Assembly (NCBI RefSeq): GCF_004135405.1
Contig: NZ_CP035491.1
Location: 372,001 to 436,000, forward strand
Reading direction: 5' to 3'
DNA from: Agromyces protaetiae
GTDB lineage: Bacteria > Actinomycetota > Actinomycetes > Actinomycetales > Microbacteriaceae
DNA: 64,000 nt
Shown here: positions 17,248-26,214 of the stretch, in pieces
Numbering within the stretch: position 1 is the first letter of the stretch
How the letters are laid out: every line of letters starts with the position of its first letter
The notes under the pieces: generated by a model
What the model was told of the DNA's origin: nothing
The model's input: the letters and a program-made list of their open reading frames with translations, nothing else
Database searches by the model: none
Translations under genes and position numbers: made by a program

Positions 17248-18283
17248 GTTGTGACGGTCGCTCCGGGCCTGCGCCGCGAATCGGTCGCGCGGCCGGCGCG
17301 TCTCGCTTCGGGATCATGAGCTTCGGGCTCCGCGTGCGAGGCACTCCCATCGCGTCGAGGCGAGCGGCGAGCGGCCCGAGCGCGAGTGCGTCGGCCCAAT
17401 CCCACCGGTCGAACGCTCGCAACTGCCGGCGGATCGCATTCTCACGGTCCTTCTCACGGATGACCGTGTGCGCCGCCGAGCCCGCCGAGCCGTCACCGCT
17501 CAAGTACTTGCCTCGCCCGTCGGCCTCGGCGCCGGCGTCGACCGACTCCCAATAGAAGTCGAGGAAGGCCTGGCGTCCGAGCTCCGGCAACCACATCGGC
17601 AGCTGGAGCGTCGGTGCTTCGAAGCCGAGCTGCTCGAACGCGAGTCTGCTCACTGTTTCGAGCGGAGTGTCGGCGAGCGGCGTAGCCCGGCTCAACACCG
17701 CCTCGACCCGCAGGCTGCCGGGATACGGAAGCATCGCCTCGTGCTGGGCGCGGAGGGCCTCGATCGTCGTCATCGGCCGTGCGCCGCCGAATCGCGGGAC
17801 GCGAATCGCCGCATCGACCGCCGTCAAGGCCGCCGCAAGCGTCGCACGGCGTGCGAGTTGGATGAGCGAGAATTCGATCGAGGTGGTCGCACATCCGTCG
17901 ATGAGCCGGGACTCGACCGGCCCGCGGCTCGCCGTCGCGATCACCCCGCGCCGACGATTCGCGGAGCCATTGCGCGAGAGCACGTACACCTCATCGGGCC
18001 AACCGCCGAAGATCGGCAACCGCGCGAGTGCGATCGCCGAGAAGCTCGTGAACACCGGAGCATCCATCGTCTGCGCCGCTGCGATCACGCCGATGCGGTA
18101 CCGCTCGGCCGCACGCTCCCAGTGTGAACTGGCACCGACGTCGGTGACCTGGGTGTACACGCCGCGTCGTACCCGTTGCACCTCGCCGCTTCGGAGAGCA
18201 GACAGAAGCTCGCCGCGGAGTCCGAGCTCGGCAACAGCGTCGAAGCGAATGAGGCCGTTCGGGGTGATCGGGAGGAATGTCAC
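17243..18283 (-). CDS. AbiEi-like wHTH protein with C-terminal PD-(D/E)XK nuclease-like domain
   Basis: 346 residues from GTG 18283. The N-terminal part (IRFDAVAELGLRGELLSALRSGEVQRVRRGVY) resembles the AbiEi antitoxin winged helix. The C-terminal part has DTPLETVSRLAFEQLGF, FLDFYWESVD and EADGRGKY followed by EKDRENAIRRQ, matching the Glu, Asp, Glu-x-Asp-Gly and Lys layout of DUF559/Vsr-like nuclease folds. Biochemical role unknown. The start is chosen because GACACT lies 6 nt upstream; the open frame can also be read from GTG 18415 inside palindrome B. No toxin partner is adjacent. Both ends lie at related palindromes, like the gene at 53335. Confidence 0.7.
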   Translation of the reverse strand: MTFLPITPNGLIRFDAVAELGLRGELLSALRSGEVQRVRRGVYTQVTDVGASSHWERAAERYRIGVIAAAQTMDAPVFTSFSAIALARLPIFGGWPDEVYVLSRNGSANRRRGVIATASRGPVESRLIDGCATTSIEFSLIQLARRATLAAALTAVDAAIRVPRFGGARPMTTIEALRAQHEAMLPYPGSLRVEAVLSRATPLADTPLETVSRLAFEQLGFEAPTLQLPMWLPELGRQAFLDFYWESVDAGAEADGRGKYLSGDGSAGSAAHTVIREKDRENAIRRQLRAFDRWDWADALALGPLAARLDAMGVPRTRSPKLMIPKRDAPAARPIRGAGPERPSQR

Positions 18284-18401
18284 CTCGCCAGTGTCATCGG
18301 CCGCGGGATCGGACTCACGCGGAGACGGGTGCGGTGGGGTGTGCGTCCCGCTGCCGCCGACTGTGGAGGATCCGTCGGCGCGCGCCGGGCGCAGGGTCTG
18401 C

Positions 18402-18457
18402 GGTGGCTTCTGCACCCGGCGGATGCGCCTACCTCACCGTCGTGCGCAGAAGCCACC
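18402..18457. repeat. 56-bp palindromic element B (right flank of nuclease-like gene)
   Basis: Perfect 12-bp outer arms GGTGGCTTCTGC (18402-18413) and GCAGAAGCCACC (18446-18457) enclose a 32-nt centre. Element A shares GGTGG-x-TTCTGCAC on the left and AGAAG-x-CACCGTTG on the right, so A and B are diverged copies of one sequence on either side of the gene. Confidence 0.75.
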
Positions 18458-18513
18458 GTTGCCGACCAAGGAATCTGGGGGCCGGGGGCTGCGGGCGCGG
18501 GCGGGCGCGCGGC

Positions 18514-19572
18514 TCAGCGCGGGCCGTAGCCCCGCAGCCACCGTGTGATCGCGGCGTAGCCCGCGGCACGGGCGGGCTCGCGCGAGAGCGCGACGTCGTG
18601 GAGCGCGCCGTCGATGCGGACGACCGTCACCTGCGCCCCGAGGCGAAGCGCCCGCTCGGCGATCTCGTCGACCACGAGCACGATGTCGCTCGTCCGCATG
18701 GCTTCGTCCCACCTCGGCTGGATGAGCGAACGCGCTGAGAGCTGCGTCAGCACGGGACATCCGACCTCGATGCCCGCCGCGACGATCGCGTGCCCCGCCA
18801 GGATCGCCGTGAGCCACGCCGGATGCGTCGGCGCCCCCTTGTCGAGCCGCCACTCGTGGTCGTACTCCCACTCGCCGCCCTGGGCCTTGTCGATCGAGCG
18901 CGCGTAGAAGCCGAGGTCGGGGTTCGGCAGCGGCCCCATGGGGTTGACGCGCGCGCCCCACGCCATGACGGGCGTGAGCGCGCCGCGCCCGACGCGTCCG
19001 GTCTGGAACTCGAGCCACGGGCTGTTGAGCACGAGCGCCGCAGCCCGGCCGGGATGGCGAGCCGACCAGAGCGACAGGACGAGCCCGCCGGTCGAGTGCC
19101 CGACGAGGATCAAGGGCCGAGCGGATGCCCCGGGGTTCGCGCCGACGGCAGCCGCGTCGATGCCGGTGCCGGTGCCGTCGTGCGGGCGCCCCATCGCGTC
19201 GAGCGCTGCCGCGAGGTCGGCGTCGTAATCGGTGAGGTCGGTGATGTAGCCGTGCGTCTGGCCGGGGCGGAGACTGCGGCCGTACTTGCGGAGGTCGAGG
19301 GCGAAGAACCGGGCCCCCTGCCCGGCCCAGTACTCGGCGACCTCGGGGTTGAAGAAGTAGTCGTTCCAGCCGTGCAGGTAGAGCACGTCGGCGCCCTCGG
19401 CGGCCCCACGGGTGAAGGGCTTCCGCCACCACCAGCGCTTGCCCGGAAGCCGCCCGGGCAGGTAGCGCACGAGCGTCGCGACGACCTCGCCCTCGTCGTC
19501 TTCGCCGAGCGGGAGCGTCAGTTGCTCGAACCGCGAACCGAGCACGTCCGGTCGCCAGTCGCCTTCGGCCAC
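18514..19572 (-). CDS. Alpha/beta hydrolase (lysophospholipase-like)
   Basis: 352 residues from GTG 19572, which has GGGAGGGG about 3-10 nt upstream. It shows the fold landmarks VLYLHGWNDYFFN (oxyanion region), ALDLRKYGRSLRPGQTHGY, the nucleophile elbow GHSTGG and the catalytic His in DGALHDVALS near the C-terminus. It is a serine esterase/lipase of the Hydrolase_4 type; substrate unknown. No signal peptide. Confidence 0.85.
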   Translation of the reverse strand: MAEGDWRPDVLGSRFEQLTLPLGEDDEGEVVATLVRYLPGRLPGKRWWWRKPFTRGAAEGADVLYLHGWNDYFFNPEVAEYWAGQGARFFALDLRKYGRSLRPGQTHGYITDLTDYDADLAAALDAMGRPHDGTGTGIDAAAVGANPGASARPLILVGHSTGGLVLSLWSARHPGRAAALVLNSPWLEFQTGRVGRGALTPVMAWGARVNPMGPLPNPDLGFYARSIDKAQGGEWEYDHEWRLDKGAPTHPAWLTAILAGHAIVAAGIEVGCPVLTQLSARSLIQPRWDEAMRTSDIVLVVDEIAERALRLGAQVTVVRIDGALHDVALSREPARAAGYAAITRWLRGYGPR

Positions 19573-19665
19573 GTCCCCTCCCCCGGTCCGCCGTCGGTTC
19601 CAGCGTAGTGAACGGCGGGCGGATGCCTCGGGGCGGCGCTCGCGCGCCATGCGCCTCGCCGGGCG

Positions 19666-20313
19666 TCAGCTCACGAAGAGCACGCCGATGAGCCCGCCCG
19701 CGAGCATCGCCGGACCGAACGGGATCGACCCCTTGAGTGTGACCCGCCGGAGTGCGAGCGCGACGAGCGCGACGACCCCGCCGACGAGGAACGCCGCGAC
19801 GAGCCCCACGAGCCACGCGGTGAGCCCGAGCCACCCGAGGAGCAGGCCGATGAGCGCGGCGAGCTTGACGTCGCCCATGCCCATCGAGCGCGGCGAGAGG
19901 AGCGCGATCGCGAAGTACGAGGCGAACATCGCGAGTCCCCCGAGGAACGCCCACAGCAACGCGATCCACGCACCCGAGACCGCCGACGCCGCCAGCAGCA
20001 GCACCGCCACGACGGCGAGGCTCGAGAGCACGACCCGATCGGGCAGGCGCTGCTCGGCGACGTCGATGATGGCGAGCACGGTCGACGCGGCTGTGAACGC
20101 GAGCGCGGCGGGCAGCACCGGCACGACGCCGACGCGCCACACGACGACGCCCCACACGATCGCCGTCGTCGCCGCGGCGACGACCCGCACGAGCCGCTCG
20201 CTCACCTCGGCCTCGCGGAAGTGGTGGATCGCCCACGACGCGAGCGGCCACCAGCCGAGCACGCCGCCGAGCACGACGGCGATGAGCACAGTGGCGCTGA
20301 CCGAGAGGGGCAT
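19666..20313 (-). CDS. Prepilin leader peptidase, A24 family (catalytic domain only)
   Basis: 215 residues with about seven hydrophobic helices and both aspartate motifs of the A24 peptidases: IDVAEQRLPDRV (about 88) and SMGMGDVKLAAL (about 150). The N-terminal methylase domain of full PilD is absent. Such enzymes process type IV pilin or Tad/Flp pilin leaders; no pilin or secretion gene is in the window, so the substrates lie elsewhere. TACCCT lies 7 nt before the ATG. Confidence 0.88.
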   Translation of the reverse strand: MPLSVSATVLIAVVLGGVLGWWPLASWAIHHFREAEVSERLVRVVAAATTAIVWGVVVWRVGVVPVLPAALAFTAASTVLAIIDVAEQRLPDRVVLSSLAVVAVLLLAASAVSGAWIALLWAFLGGLAMFASYFAIALLSPRSMGMGDVKLAALIGLLLGWLGLTAWLVGLVAAFLVGGVVALVALALRRVTLKGSIPFGPAMLAGGLIGVLFVS

Positions 20314-20366
20314 GCAGAGAAGGGTAGCGGCGGGCGGGACATCCGCCCTGCCGCCTGTGCACTCCG

Positions 20367-21746
20367 CTAGACCTCGCCGCGCGAGATGTCGACCATGTCG
20401 GCTCGCGGAACGACCTTGATGCGCGCGCGGTCCTCGGCCGCGCCGAGAGCGAGTTCGTGCTCGTCGAGGCGGTGCCAGCCGTCGAGGTCGGTCCAGCGGA
20501 TGCCTCGGGCTTCGAGCAGTTCGACGATGGCGTCTTCTTCGGGCGCCTCGGGGTTCCACCAGTTGCCGAGGTCGTTGATGAGGTGGCCGACGGTCTCCAT
20601 GGCGTCGGACTTCGTGTGCCCGATGAGGCCGACCGGCCCACGCTTGATCCAGCCGGTCGCATAGACGCCGTAGAGCTGGCGTGCGTCGCCCGTCTCGGGG
20701 TCGACCGTGAGCACCTGGCCCTCGTGGTTCGGGATGACGCCGAACTTCTCGTCGAACGGCACGTCGGGCAGCGGCGACCCGAAGTAGCCGACGGCCCGGT
20801 AGACGGCCTGTACGGGCAGTTCTCGGATCTCGCCCGTGCCGACGACGCCGCCCTGCCCGTCGGGCGCCGTGCGCTCGTAGCGGATCGCCCCGACCCGCCC
20901 GGTGCCGTCGTCGACGAGTGCGACGGGCTTGGCGAAGAAGTGCAGGTGCAGGCGCCGCGAGGCCTCCCCCACCGAACGCTGCCGCCACTGTTGCAGCACT
21001 TTGTCGATGACGAAGACCTGCTTGTTGCCCGCGACAGCGGCGCGCGCCGCGTCGTCGTAGTCGAAGTCCTCGTCGTACACGATCATCTCGACATCGCGCA
21101 GCTCGCCGAGTTCGCGCAGTTCGAGCGGCGTGAACTTCACGCTCGTCGGGCCGCGGCGGCCGAACACGTGCACGTCGGTCACGGGCGACGCGGCGAGGCC
21201 CTCGGCGACGTTCGCAGGGATCTCCGTCGGCATGAGGTCTTCGACGTGCTTGGCGAGCATGCGCGCGCTGTCGAGGGCGACGTTGCCGTTGCCGATGACG
21301 GCGACCTGCTGCGCCTCGAGCGGCCACGTTCGCGGGACATCGGGGTGCCCGTCGAACCAGCTCACGAAGTCGGCGGCGCCGTATGAGCCCGCGAGCTCGA
21401 CGCCGGGGATGTGGAGCGACGCGTCGCGCACGGCGCCCGTCGCGAAGATGACGGCGTTGTAGTGGCGCTTGAGGTCGTCGAGGGTGAGGTCTTCGCCGAA
21501 GCGCACGTTGCCGAAGATCCGGATGTCTCCACGGTCGAGCACTTCGCGGAGCGCCGTGATGATGCCCTTGATGCGCGGGTGGTCGGGCGCGACGCCGTAG
21601 CGCACGAGTCCGTAGGGCGCGGGAAGGCGGTCGAACAGGTCGATCGAGACGTCGAAGTTGCGCTCGGCCTTGAGCAGGATGTCTGCCGCGTAGATGCCGG
21701 CCGGGCCGGCGCCGACGATCGCGAGACGCAACTTGTTCTTCGTCAC
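20367..21746 (-). CDS. fprA: Ferredoxin/adrenodoxin-NADP+ reductase, FprA type
   Basis: 459 residues, the length of mycobacterial FprA. The FAD-binding motif VGAGPAGIYAA lies at the N-terminus, the NADP-binding motif VIGNGNVALDSARML at about 150, and the C-terminal TGWIKRGPVGLIGHTK segment is typical of adrenodoxin-reductase-like flavoproteins. It transfers electrons between NADPH and ferredoxin. The GTG start shares one base with the TAG stop of the polyprenyl synthase gene (TAGTG), implying translational coupling. Confidence 0.92.
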   Translation of the reverse strand: MTKNKLRLAIVGAGPAGIYAADILLKAERNFDVSIDLFDRLPAPYGLVRYGVAPDHPRIKGIITALREVLDRGDIRIFGNVRFGEDLTLDDLKRHYNAVIFATGAVRDASLHIPGVELAGSYGAADFVSWFDGHPDVPRTWPLEAQQVAVIGNGNVALDSARMLAKHVEDLMPTEIPANVAEGLAASPVTDVHVFGRRGPTSVKFTPLELRELGELRDVEMIVYDEDFDYDDAARAAVAGNKQVFVIDKVLQQWRQRSVGEASRRLHLHFFAKPVALVDDGTGRVGAIRYERTAPDGQGGVVGTGEIRELPVQAVYRAVGYFGSPLPDVPFDEKFGVIPNHEGQVLTVDPETGDARQLYGVYATGWIKRGPVGLIGHTKSDAMETVGHLINDLGNWWNPEAPEEDAIVELLEARGIRWTDLDGWHRLDEHELALGAAEDRARIKVVPRADMVDISRGEV

Positions 21747-22867
21747 TAGTTCGATCTTTCCACGATGGTGTCGGCGAAGCGCGTGAGCGCCTTCTTCACG
21801 GAGCCGTCGGGCAGCACGTCGAGCGCCGAGACGGCCTCGGCGGCCCACCGGTGCGCCTCGGCGAGCGTCGCCTGCGTGGCCTCGTGGTCGCGGAGCTCGG
21901 CGACGATCGCGTCGACGGTCTCTTTCGACGGCGGCAGCCGCACGGCCTGCGTGTTGGTGTCGACGGGGTCGCCCGCGGCAGCCGGGTCGGCGGGCATGAC
22001 GTCGCGCTCGATGCGTGCGAGGAGGTCTGCCGACGAGGCATCCTGCCTTGCGAACTCGCGGAGCCGCAGCAGCGGCAGTGTGACGACCCCGGCCCGCAGG
22101 TCGGTGCCGGGCACCTTGCCCGTCTCGGCGGGGCTCGGCGACAGGTCGATGACGTCGTCGATGAGCTGGAACGCGACGCCGATCTTCTCGCCGAACTCGA
22201 CCATGGGGTCTTCGAAGCGCTTGTCGGCGTTCGCGAACACGACGCCCGAGTGCGCCGACGCGGCGATGAGGGAGCCCGTCTTGTCGGCGAGCACCTGGAT
22301 GTAGTGCGCGATGGGGTCTTCGCCCGGCTGCGGGCCGACCGTCTCGTGGAGCTGGCCGAGCACGAGCCGCTCGAACGTGTCGGCCTGCATCTTGATCGCC
22401 CGCTCACCGAGCTTGGCCATGAGCTGGCTCGCCCGCGCGAACAGCAGGTCGCCCGTGAGGATCGCGACCGAGTTGCCCCACACCGCGTGTGCGCTCGGCA
22501 CCCCGCGACGACGGTCGGACTCGTCCATCACGTCGTCGTGGTAGAGGCTCGCGAGGTGCGTGATCTCGATCGCCTCGGCGGCCGTGACGACTTCGTCGGT
22601 CACGCCGTCGCCGAGCTGTGCCGCGAGGAGCGTGAGCATGGGGCGCACGCGCTTGCCGCCCGCCTCGAGCAGGTAGCGCGAGGCCGGATCGGCGATCGGA
22701 TCGGTGAACGACACCTCGTCGACGAGCCCCGCTTCGACCCGGTCGAGCCCGTCGTCGATGGCCTTCGCCATCGCCCGGTCGGCGGCACTGGCGAAGATGC
22801 GGTCGCTCAGTCCGAGGTTCGCTGCGAGCGAGGATCCGCGACGAGCGGCCGTTGGGCTCGGTTTCAC
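21746..22867 (-). CDS. Trans-polyprenyl diphosphate synthase
   Basis: 373 residues. Both aspartate-rich motifs are present: DDVMDESDRRRG (about 113) and LIDDVIDLS (about 240), plus the GGKRVRP substrate motif. It condenses isopentenyl diphosphate with allylic primers to make the long side chain, very likely of menaquinone given the men genes alongside. The GTG at 22867 is preceded by TAGGCT with a 6-nt gap, the leaderless pattern. Upstream of fprA in an overlapping pair. Confidence 0.92.
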   Translation of the reverse strand: MKPSPTAARRGSSLAANLGLSDRIFASAADRAMAKAIDDGLDRVEAGLVDEVSFTDPIADPASRYLLEAGGKRVRPMLTLLAAQLGDGVTDEVVTAAEAIEITHLASLYHDDVMDESDRRRGVPSAHAVWGNSVAILTGDLLFARASQLMAKLGERAIKMQADTFERLVLGQLHETVGPQPGEDPIAHYIQVLADKTGSLIAASAHSGVVFANADKRFEDPMVEFGEKIGVAFQLIDDVIDLSPSPAETGKVPGTDLRAGVVTLPLLRLREFARQDASSADLLARIERDVMPADPAAAGDPVDTNTQAVRLPPSKETVDAIVAELRDHEATQATLAEAHRWAAEAVSALDVLPDGSVKKALTRFADTIVERSN

Positions 22868-22963
22868 GCGTCTAGCCTATCGGGGCGCATGCTGAGCGGA
22901 TGTTCCGCGGCGCGCGCCTGCGGAACGTGCGCCGCGCGGGTCTCGATACGCTCGCCGCGCTCG

Positions 22964-23680
22964 CTACTCGACCGCCGGGGCGGGCTTGACCGCGCGGTGC
23001 AGGGCGACGACGCCGAGCGTGAGATCGCGCCACTCGACCTCGCCCCAGCCCGCCTCGCGGATCCACGCGGCGAGCGTGCGCTGGTCGGGCCACGCCTCGA
23101 TCGACTCGTTGAGGTAGTCGTAGGCGGTGTCGTTCGAGCTCGACAGCTTCACGAGCCGCGGCATGACGTGCTTGGAGTAGACGCCGTAGCCCTTGCGCAC
23201 GAGCCCGCGCGGCGGGTGAGAGAACTCGCACACGACGAGCCGGCCGCCGGGCTTGGCGACCCGCAGGAACTCGCGGAGCGCGGCCTTCGGGTCGTTGACG
23301 TTCCGGAGGCCGAACGAGATCGTGACGGCATCGAAGGACTCGTCGTCGAACGGGAGCTTCGTGGCATCGGCCTCGACGAACACGAGGTTCGGCACGTGGG
23401 CTTGGCGTCGGCGGCCGACCTCGATCATGCCGGGCGAGAAGTCGGCGGCGACGATCGAGGCGCCCGAGCGCGCGAGGCTCGCGCTCGAGGTGCCCGTGCC
23501 GGCGGCGACGTCGAGGATGCGCTCCCCGGGAACGGGGTGGATGGCCTTCGTCGTCGCGGCGCGCCAGAGCGGCGCGTTGCCGACCGAGAGCACGTTGTTG
23601 GTGCGGTCGTAGCGGGCCGCGACCTGGTCGAACATGGCGGACACCTGCGACGGGTCCTTCCCGAGGTCTGCGCGGCTCAT
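22964..23680 (-). CDS. menG: Demethylmenaquinone methyltransferase
   Basis: 238 residues of the UbiE/MenG family. The SAM-binding motif ILDVAAGTGTSS (about 48), the VTISFGLRNV signature (about 108) and FDQVAARYDRTNNVLS near the start are all present. It methylates demethylmenaquinone in the last step of menaquinone synthesis. TAGACT lies 7 nt before the ATG. It lies upstream of and in the same direction as the polyprenyl synthase. Confidence 0.94.
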   Translation of the reverse strand: MSRADLGKDPSQVSAMFDQVAARYDRTNNVLSVGNAPLWRAATTKAIHPVPGERILDVAAGTGTSSASLARSGASIVAADFSPGMIEVGRRRQAHVPNLVFVEADATKLPFDDESFDAVTISFGLRNVNDPKAALREFLRVAKPGGRLVVCEFSHPPRGLVRKGYGVYSKHVMPRLVKLSSSNDTAYDYLNESIEAWPDQRTLAAWIREAGWGEVEWRDLTLGVVALHRAVKPAPAVE

Positions 23681-23774
23681 GGGTTCGAGTCTACGGTCGG
23701 ACGCTGAGCGGCCGCCGCGCACGGCGCGTGAACGAATTCCACACACGAGCGCCGGATCCGAATATTCTTTCCGG

Positions 23775-24869
23775 ATGACGCAAGCACAGGCGACCGCGCG
23801 CGAGCTCCTCCCGAGGGTGCTCGAACTCGGCATCGAGTCGGGCACCTTCAGCGCCGTCTCGCTCCTCATCGCACTCGACGGAGAGATCGTCGACGAGCAG
23901 ACGCTCGGCGTGACCCGGCGCTGGGACGCCCCCGGCGTCGAGGCGCGCGAGCCGGGCTCCGCCGTCGACGCGAACACGCGCTTCGACCTCGCCTCGCTCA
24001 CGAAGCTCGTGACGGCCGCGACCGTGCTGAGCCTGCTCGACGAACATGGCCTCGGCGTCTCGCTCCGCGTCGGCGAGCTGCTCCCCGAGTTCGCCGACGC
24101 GCCGCTCAGCGACCTCACGCTCGCCGACCTCCTGACGCACACCGCCGGTTTCCCGGCCGAATGGTTCGGCCGCGAGCCGGACGAGGGCGCCGCGCGCTTC
24201 CGGGCAGGGGCTCGCCCGACCGACCCGCGAGGCGTGCTCCACCGGTACTCGTGCGTCGGCTACATCTGGGCGGGCCTGGCCGCCGAGGCGCTGGGCGGGG
24301 CGTCGCTCGACGCCCTCGCGCACCGGCACGTGCTCGACCCGCTCGGCATGACCGAGACGGGCTACCGGCCGGGCGCCGAGCTGCTTCCCGCCATCGCCGC
24401 GACGGAGTACCAGTCGACCCCGCCGCGCGGCCTCGTGCACGGCGTCGTGCACGACGAGACATCCTGGGCGCTCGGCGGCGCGGTCGGGAACGCCGGCCTC
24501 TTCGGGACCGCGCGCGACCAGCTGCGCCTGACGGAGGCCCTCAGACTGCCGCCGGGTGAGAGCGCGCTGCCCTCGAGCGTCGTGCGCGCGATGACCTGCG
24601 TCCACGACGCGAGCGCCCCGCAGGCGGAGAACTTCCGGCAGGCGATCGGATCGCGCATCGACGACGCGTGGACCGAGCGGTGGCGGTGGGCGAACGGCGT
24701 CGTCGGGCACACGGGGTTCACCGGCACCGCCGTCGCGACCGAGCCCCTCGGGCGGCGATCGCTCGTGTTCCTCACCAATCGCGTGCACCCCGACCGTGCG
24801 ACCGAGGGCATCGCCGACATCCGCCGCGCGGTCGCCGGCGCCGCAGCCGAGTACGGAACGGCCGGGTAG
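23775..24869 (+). CDS. Serine hydrolase of the beta-lactamase/PBP4* family
   Basis: 364 residues. The Ser-x-x-Lys catalytic motif is in DLASLTKLVTAA (about 75), YSCVGY takes the Tyr-x-Asn position and HTGFTGTA the Lys-Thr-Gly position. No signal peptide is evident, so a cytoplasmic esterase or peptidase role is more likely than antibiotic resistance. TATTCT lies 6 nt before the ATG. Divergent from menG. Confidence 0.85.
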   Translation: MTQAQATARELLPRVLELGIESGTFSAVSLLIALDGEIVDEQTLGVTRRWDAPGVEAREPGSAVDANTRFDLASLTKLVTAATVLSLLDEHGLGVSLRVGELLPEFADAPLSDLTLADLLTHTAGFPAEWFGREPDEGAARFRAGARPTDPRGVLHRYSCVGYIWAGLAAEALGGASLDALAHRHVLDPLGMTETGYRPGAELLPAIAATEYQSTPPRGLVHGVVHDETSWALGGAVGNAGLFGTARDQLRLTEALRLPPGESALPSSVVRAMTCVHDASAPQAENFRQAIGSRIDDAWTERWRWANGVVGHTGFTGTAVATEPLGRRSLVFLTNRVHPDRATEGIADIRRAVAGAAAEYGTAG

Positions 24870-24941
24870 GCCGCCCGACGCATGCTGGGCGGGACATGTG
24901 GGCTGGGCGTCCGCCCAGGGGGCGCGGCGTAGGCTTTCGAC

Positions 24942-26210
24942 GTGTCCGAACCACGCCTCCACGTGCGCACGGTCGCGGTCGACGAGACCGAGCCGCTCAT
25001 CCCCCGGGCCGACCCCCGTAACCCGCTCGTCTGGTTGCGGCGTGGCGAAGGCGTCGTCGGGCTCGGCGAAGTCCTGCGCATCGAATCGAGCGGCCCGACC
25101 CGCGTCGAAGACGCCGCCGCCGCCTGGACCGAGCTCGCCGCCCACGCCGACGTCGACGACCGCGTCGGTCTTCCCGGCACGGGCCTCGTCGCGTTCGGCG
25201 CCTTCGCGTTCGCCGACGAGTCCGCCGCGACGAGCGTGCTCCTCGTGCCCGAGATCGTCATGGGCCGCCGCGACGGGCGCGCGTGGGTCACTCGCATCTC
25301 GCTCGCGACGGGCGACGACGAGGCGCAGGATGTCTCGGACGAGGCATCCGAAGACCCCGTGATCCCCGAGCCGGCGCCCCGCCGCAAGGTGCCGCGGGTG
25401 ACCTTCGCGCCCGGCAGCGTGACCCCCGACGCCTACGAAGCCGCGGTCGCAGAGGCCGTGCGCCGCATCGACGCGGGCGACCTCTCGAAGGTCGTGCTCG
25501 CCCGCCAGCTCGTCGGCGAGCTGCATGAAGACGACGGCCTGCGCGCGACCATCAACCGGCTCGCAGAGGACTACCCCGACACGTGGGTGTTCGCCGTCGA
25601 CGGACTCATCGGCGCGAGCCCCGAGACGCTCGTGCGCGTCGACCACGGGCAGGTGTCGGCGCGCGTGCTCGCGGGCACGACCGCGAGAGGTGCGGGCGAG
25701 GCATCCGACCGCGAGCGCGCGGCGCAGCTCCTCGAATCGCCCAAGAACCGCGAGGAGCACGCGCTCGCCGTCGCGAGCGCCGTGAGCACCCTCGAACCGC
25801 ACACCGCCCGCCTCGACGCGAGCCCCGAGCCCTTCACCCTGCAGCTGCCGAACCTGTGGCACCTCGCGACCGACCTCAAGGGCACGCTCGGCGACGGCTC
25901 GACCGCGCTCGATCTCGTGCGGGCCGTGCACCCGACGGCGGCCGTCGCGGGCACGCCCCGGAAGGTCGCGCTCGCGACGCTCGCCGAGCTCGAGGGGTTC
26001 GACCGCGGCCGCTATGCGGGGCCGGTCGGCTGGGTCGACGGCGACGGCGACGGCGAGTGGGCCATCGCGCTGCGCTGCGCGCAGGTCGACGCCGACGGCA
26101 CCGTCACCGCCTATGCCGGTTGCGGCATCGTGCACGACTCGGCGCCCGCCGCCGAACTCGCCGAGACCGTCATGAAGTTCCAGCCGATCGTCGAGGCGTT
26201 CGGGGGCTGA
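24942..26210 (+). CDS. menF: Isochorismate synthase
   Basis: 422 residues with the chorismate-binding fold in the C-terminal two thirds: KVVLARQLVGEL, FAVDGLIGASPETLVRV, RVLAGTTARG, HPTAAVAGTPR and YAGPVGWVDGDGDGEWAIALR. It converts chorismate to isochorismate, the first committed menaquinone step. The GTG at 24942 follows TAGGCT by 6 nt. It is transcribed opposite to menD. Confidence 0.92.
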   Translation: MSEPRLHVRTVAVDETEPLIPRADPRNPLVWLRRGEGVVGLGEVLRIESSGPTRVEDAAAAWTELAAHADVDDRVGLPGTGLVAFGAFAFADESAATSVLLVPEIVMGRRDGRAWVTRISLATGDDEAQDVSDEASEDPVIPEPAPRRKVPRVTFAPGSVTPDAYEAAVAEAVRRIDAGDLSKVVLARQLVGELHEDDGLRATINRLAEDYPDTWVFAVDGLIGASPETLVRVDHGQVSARVLAGTTARGAGEASDRERAAQLLESPKNREEHALAVASAVSTLEPHTARLDASPEPFTLQLPNLWHLATDLKGTLGDGSTALDLVRAVHPTAAVAGTPRKVALATLAELEGFDRGRYAGPVGWVDGDGDGEWAIALRCAQVDADGTVTAYAGCGIVHDSAPAAELAETVMKFQPIVEAFGG

Positions 26211-26214
26211 GGCC

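Noticed and set aside
17243-18415. Type IV toxin-antitoxin (AbiE) module
   Set aside because: Only an AbiEi-like N-terminus is present; no AbiEii nucleotidyltransferase toxin gene is next to it, and the protein carries its own nuclease-like domain.
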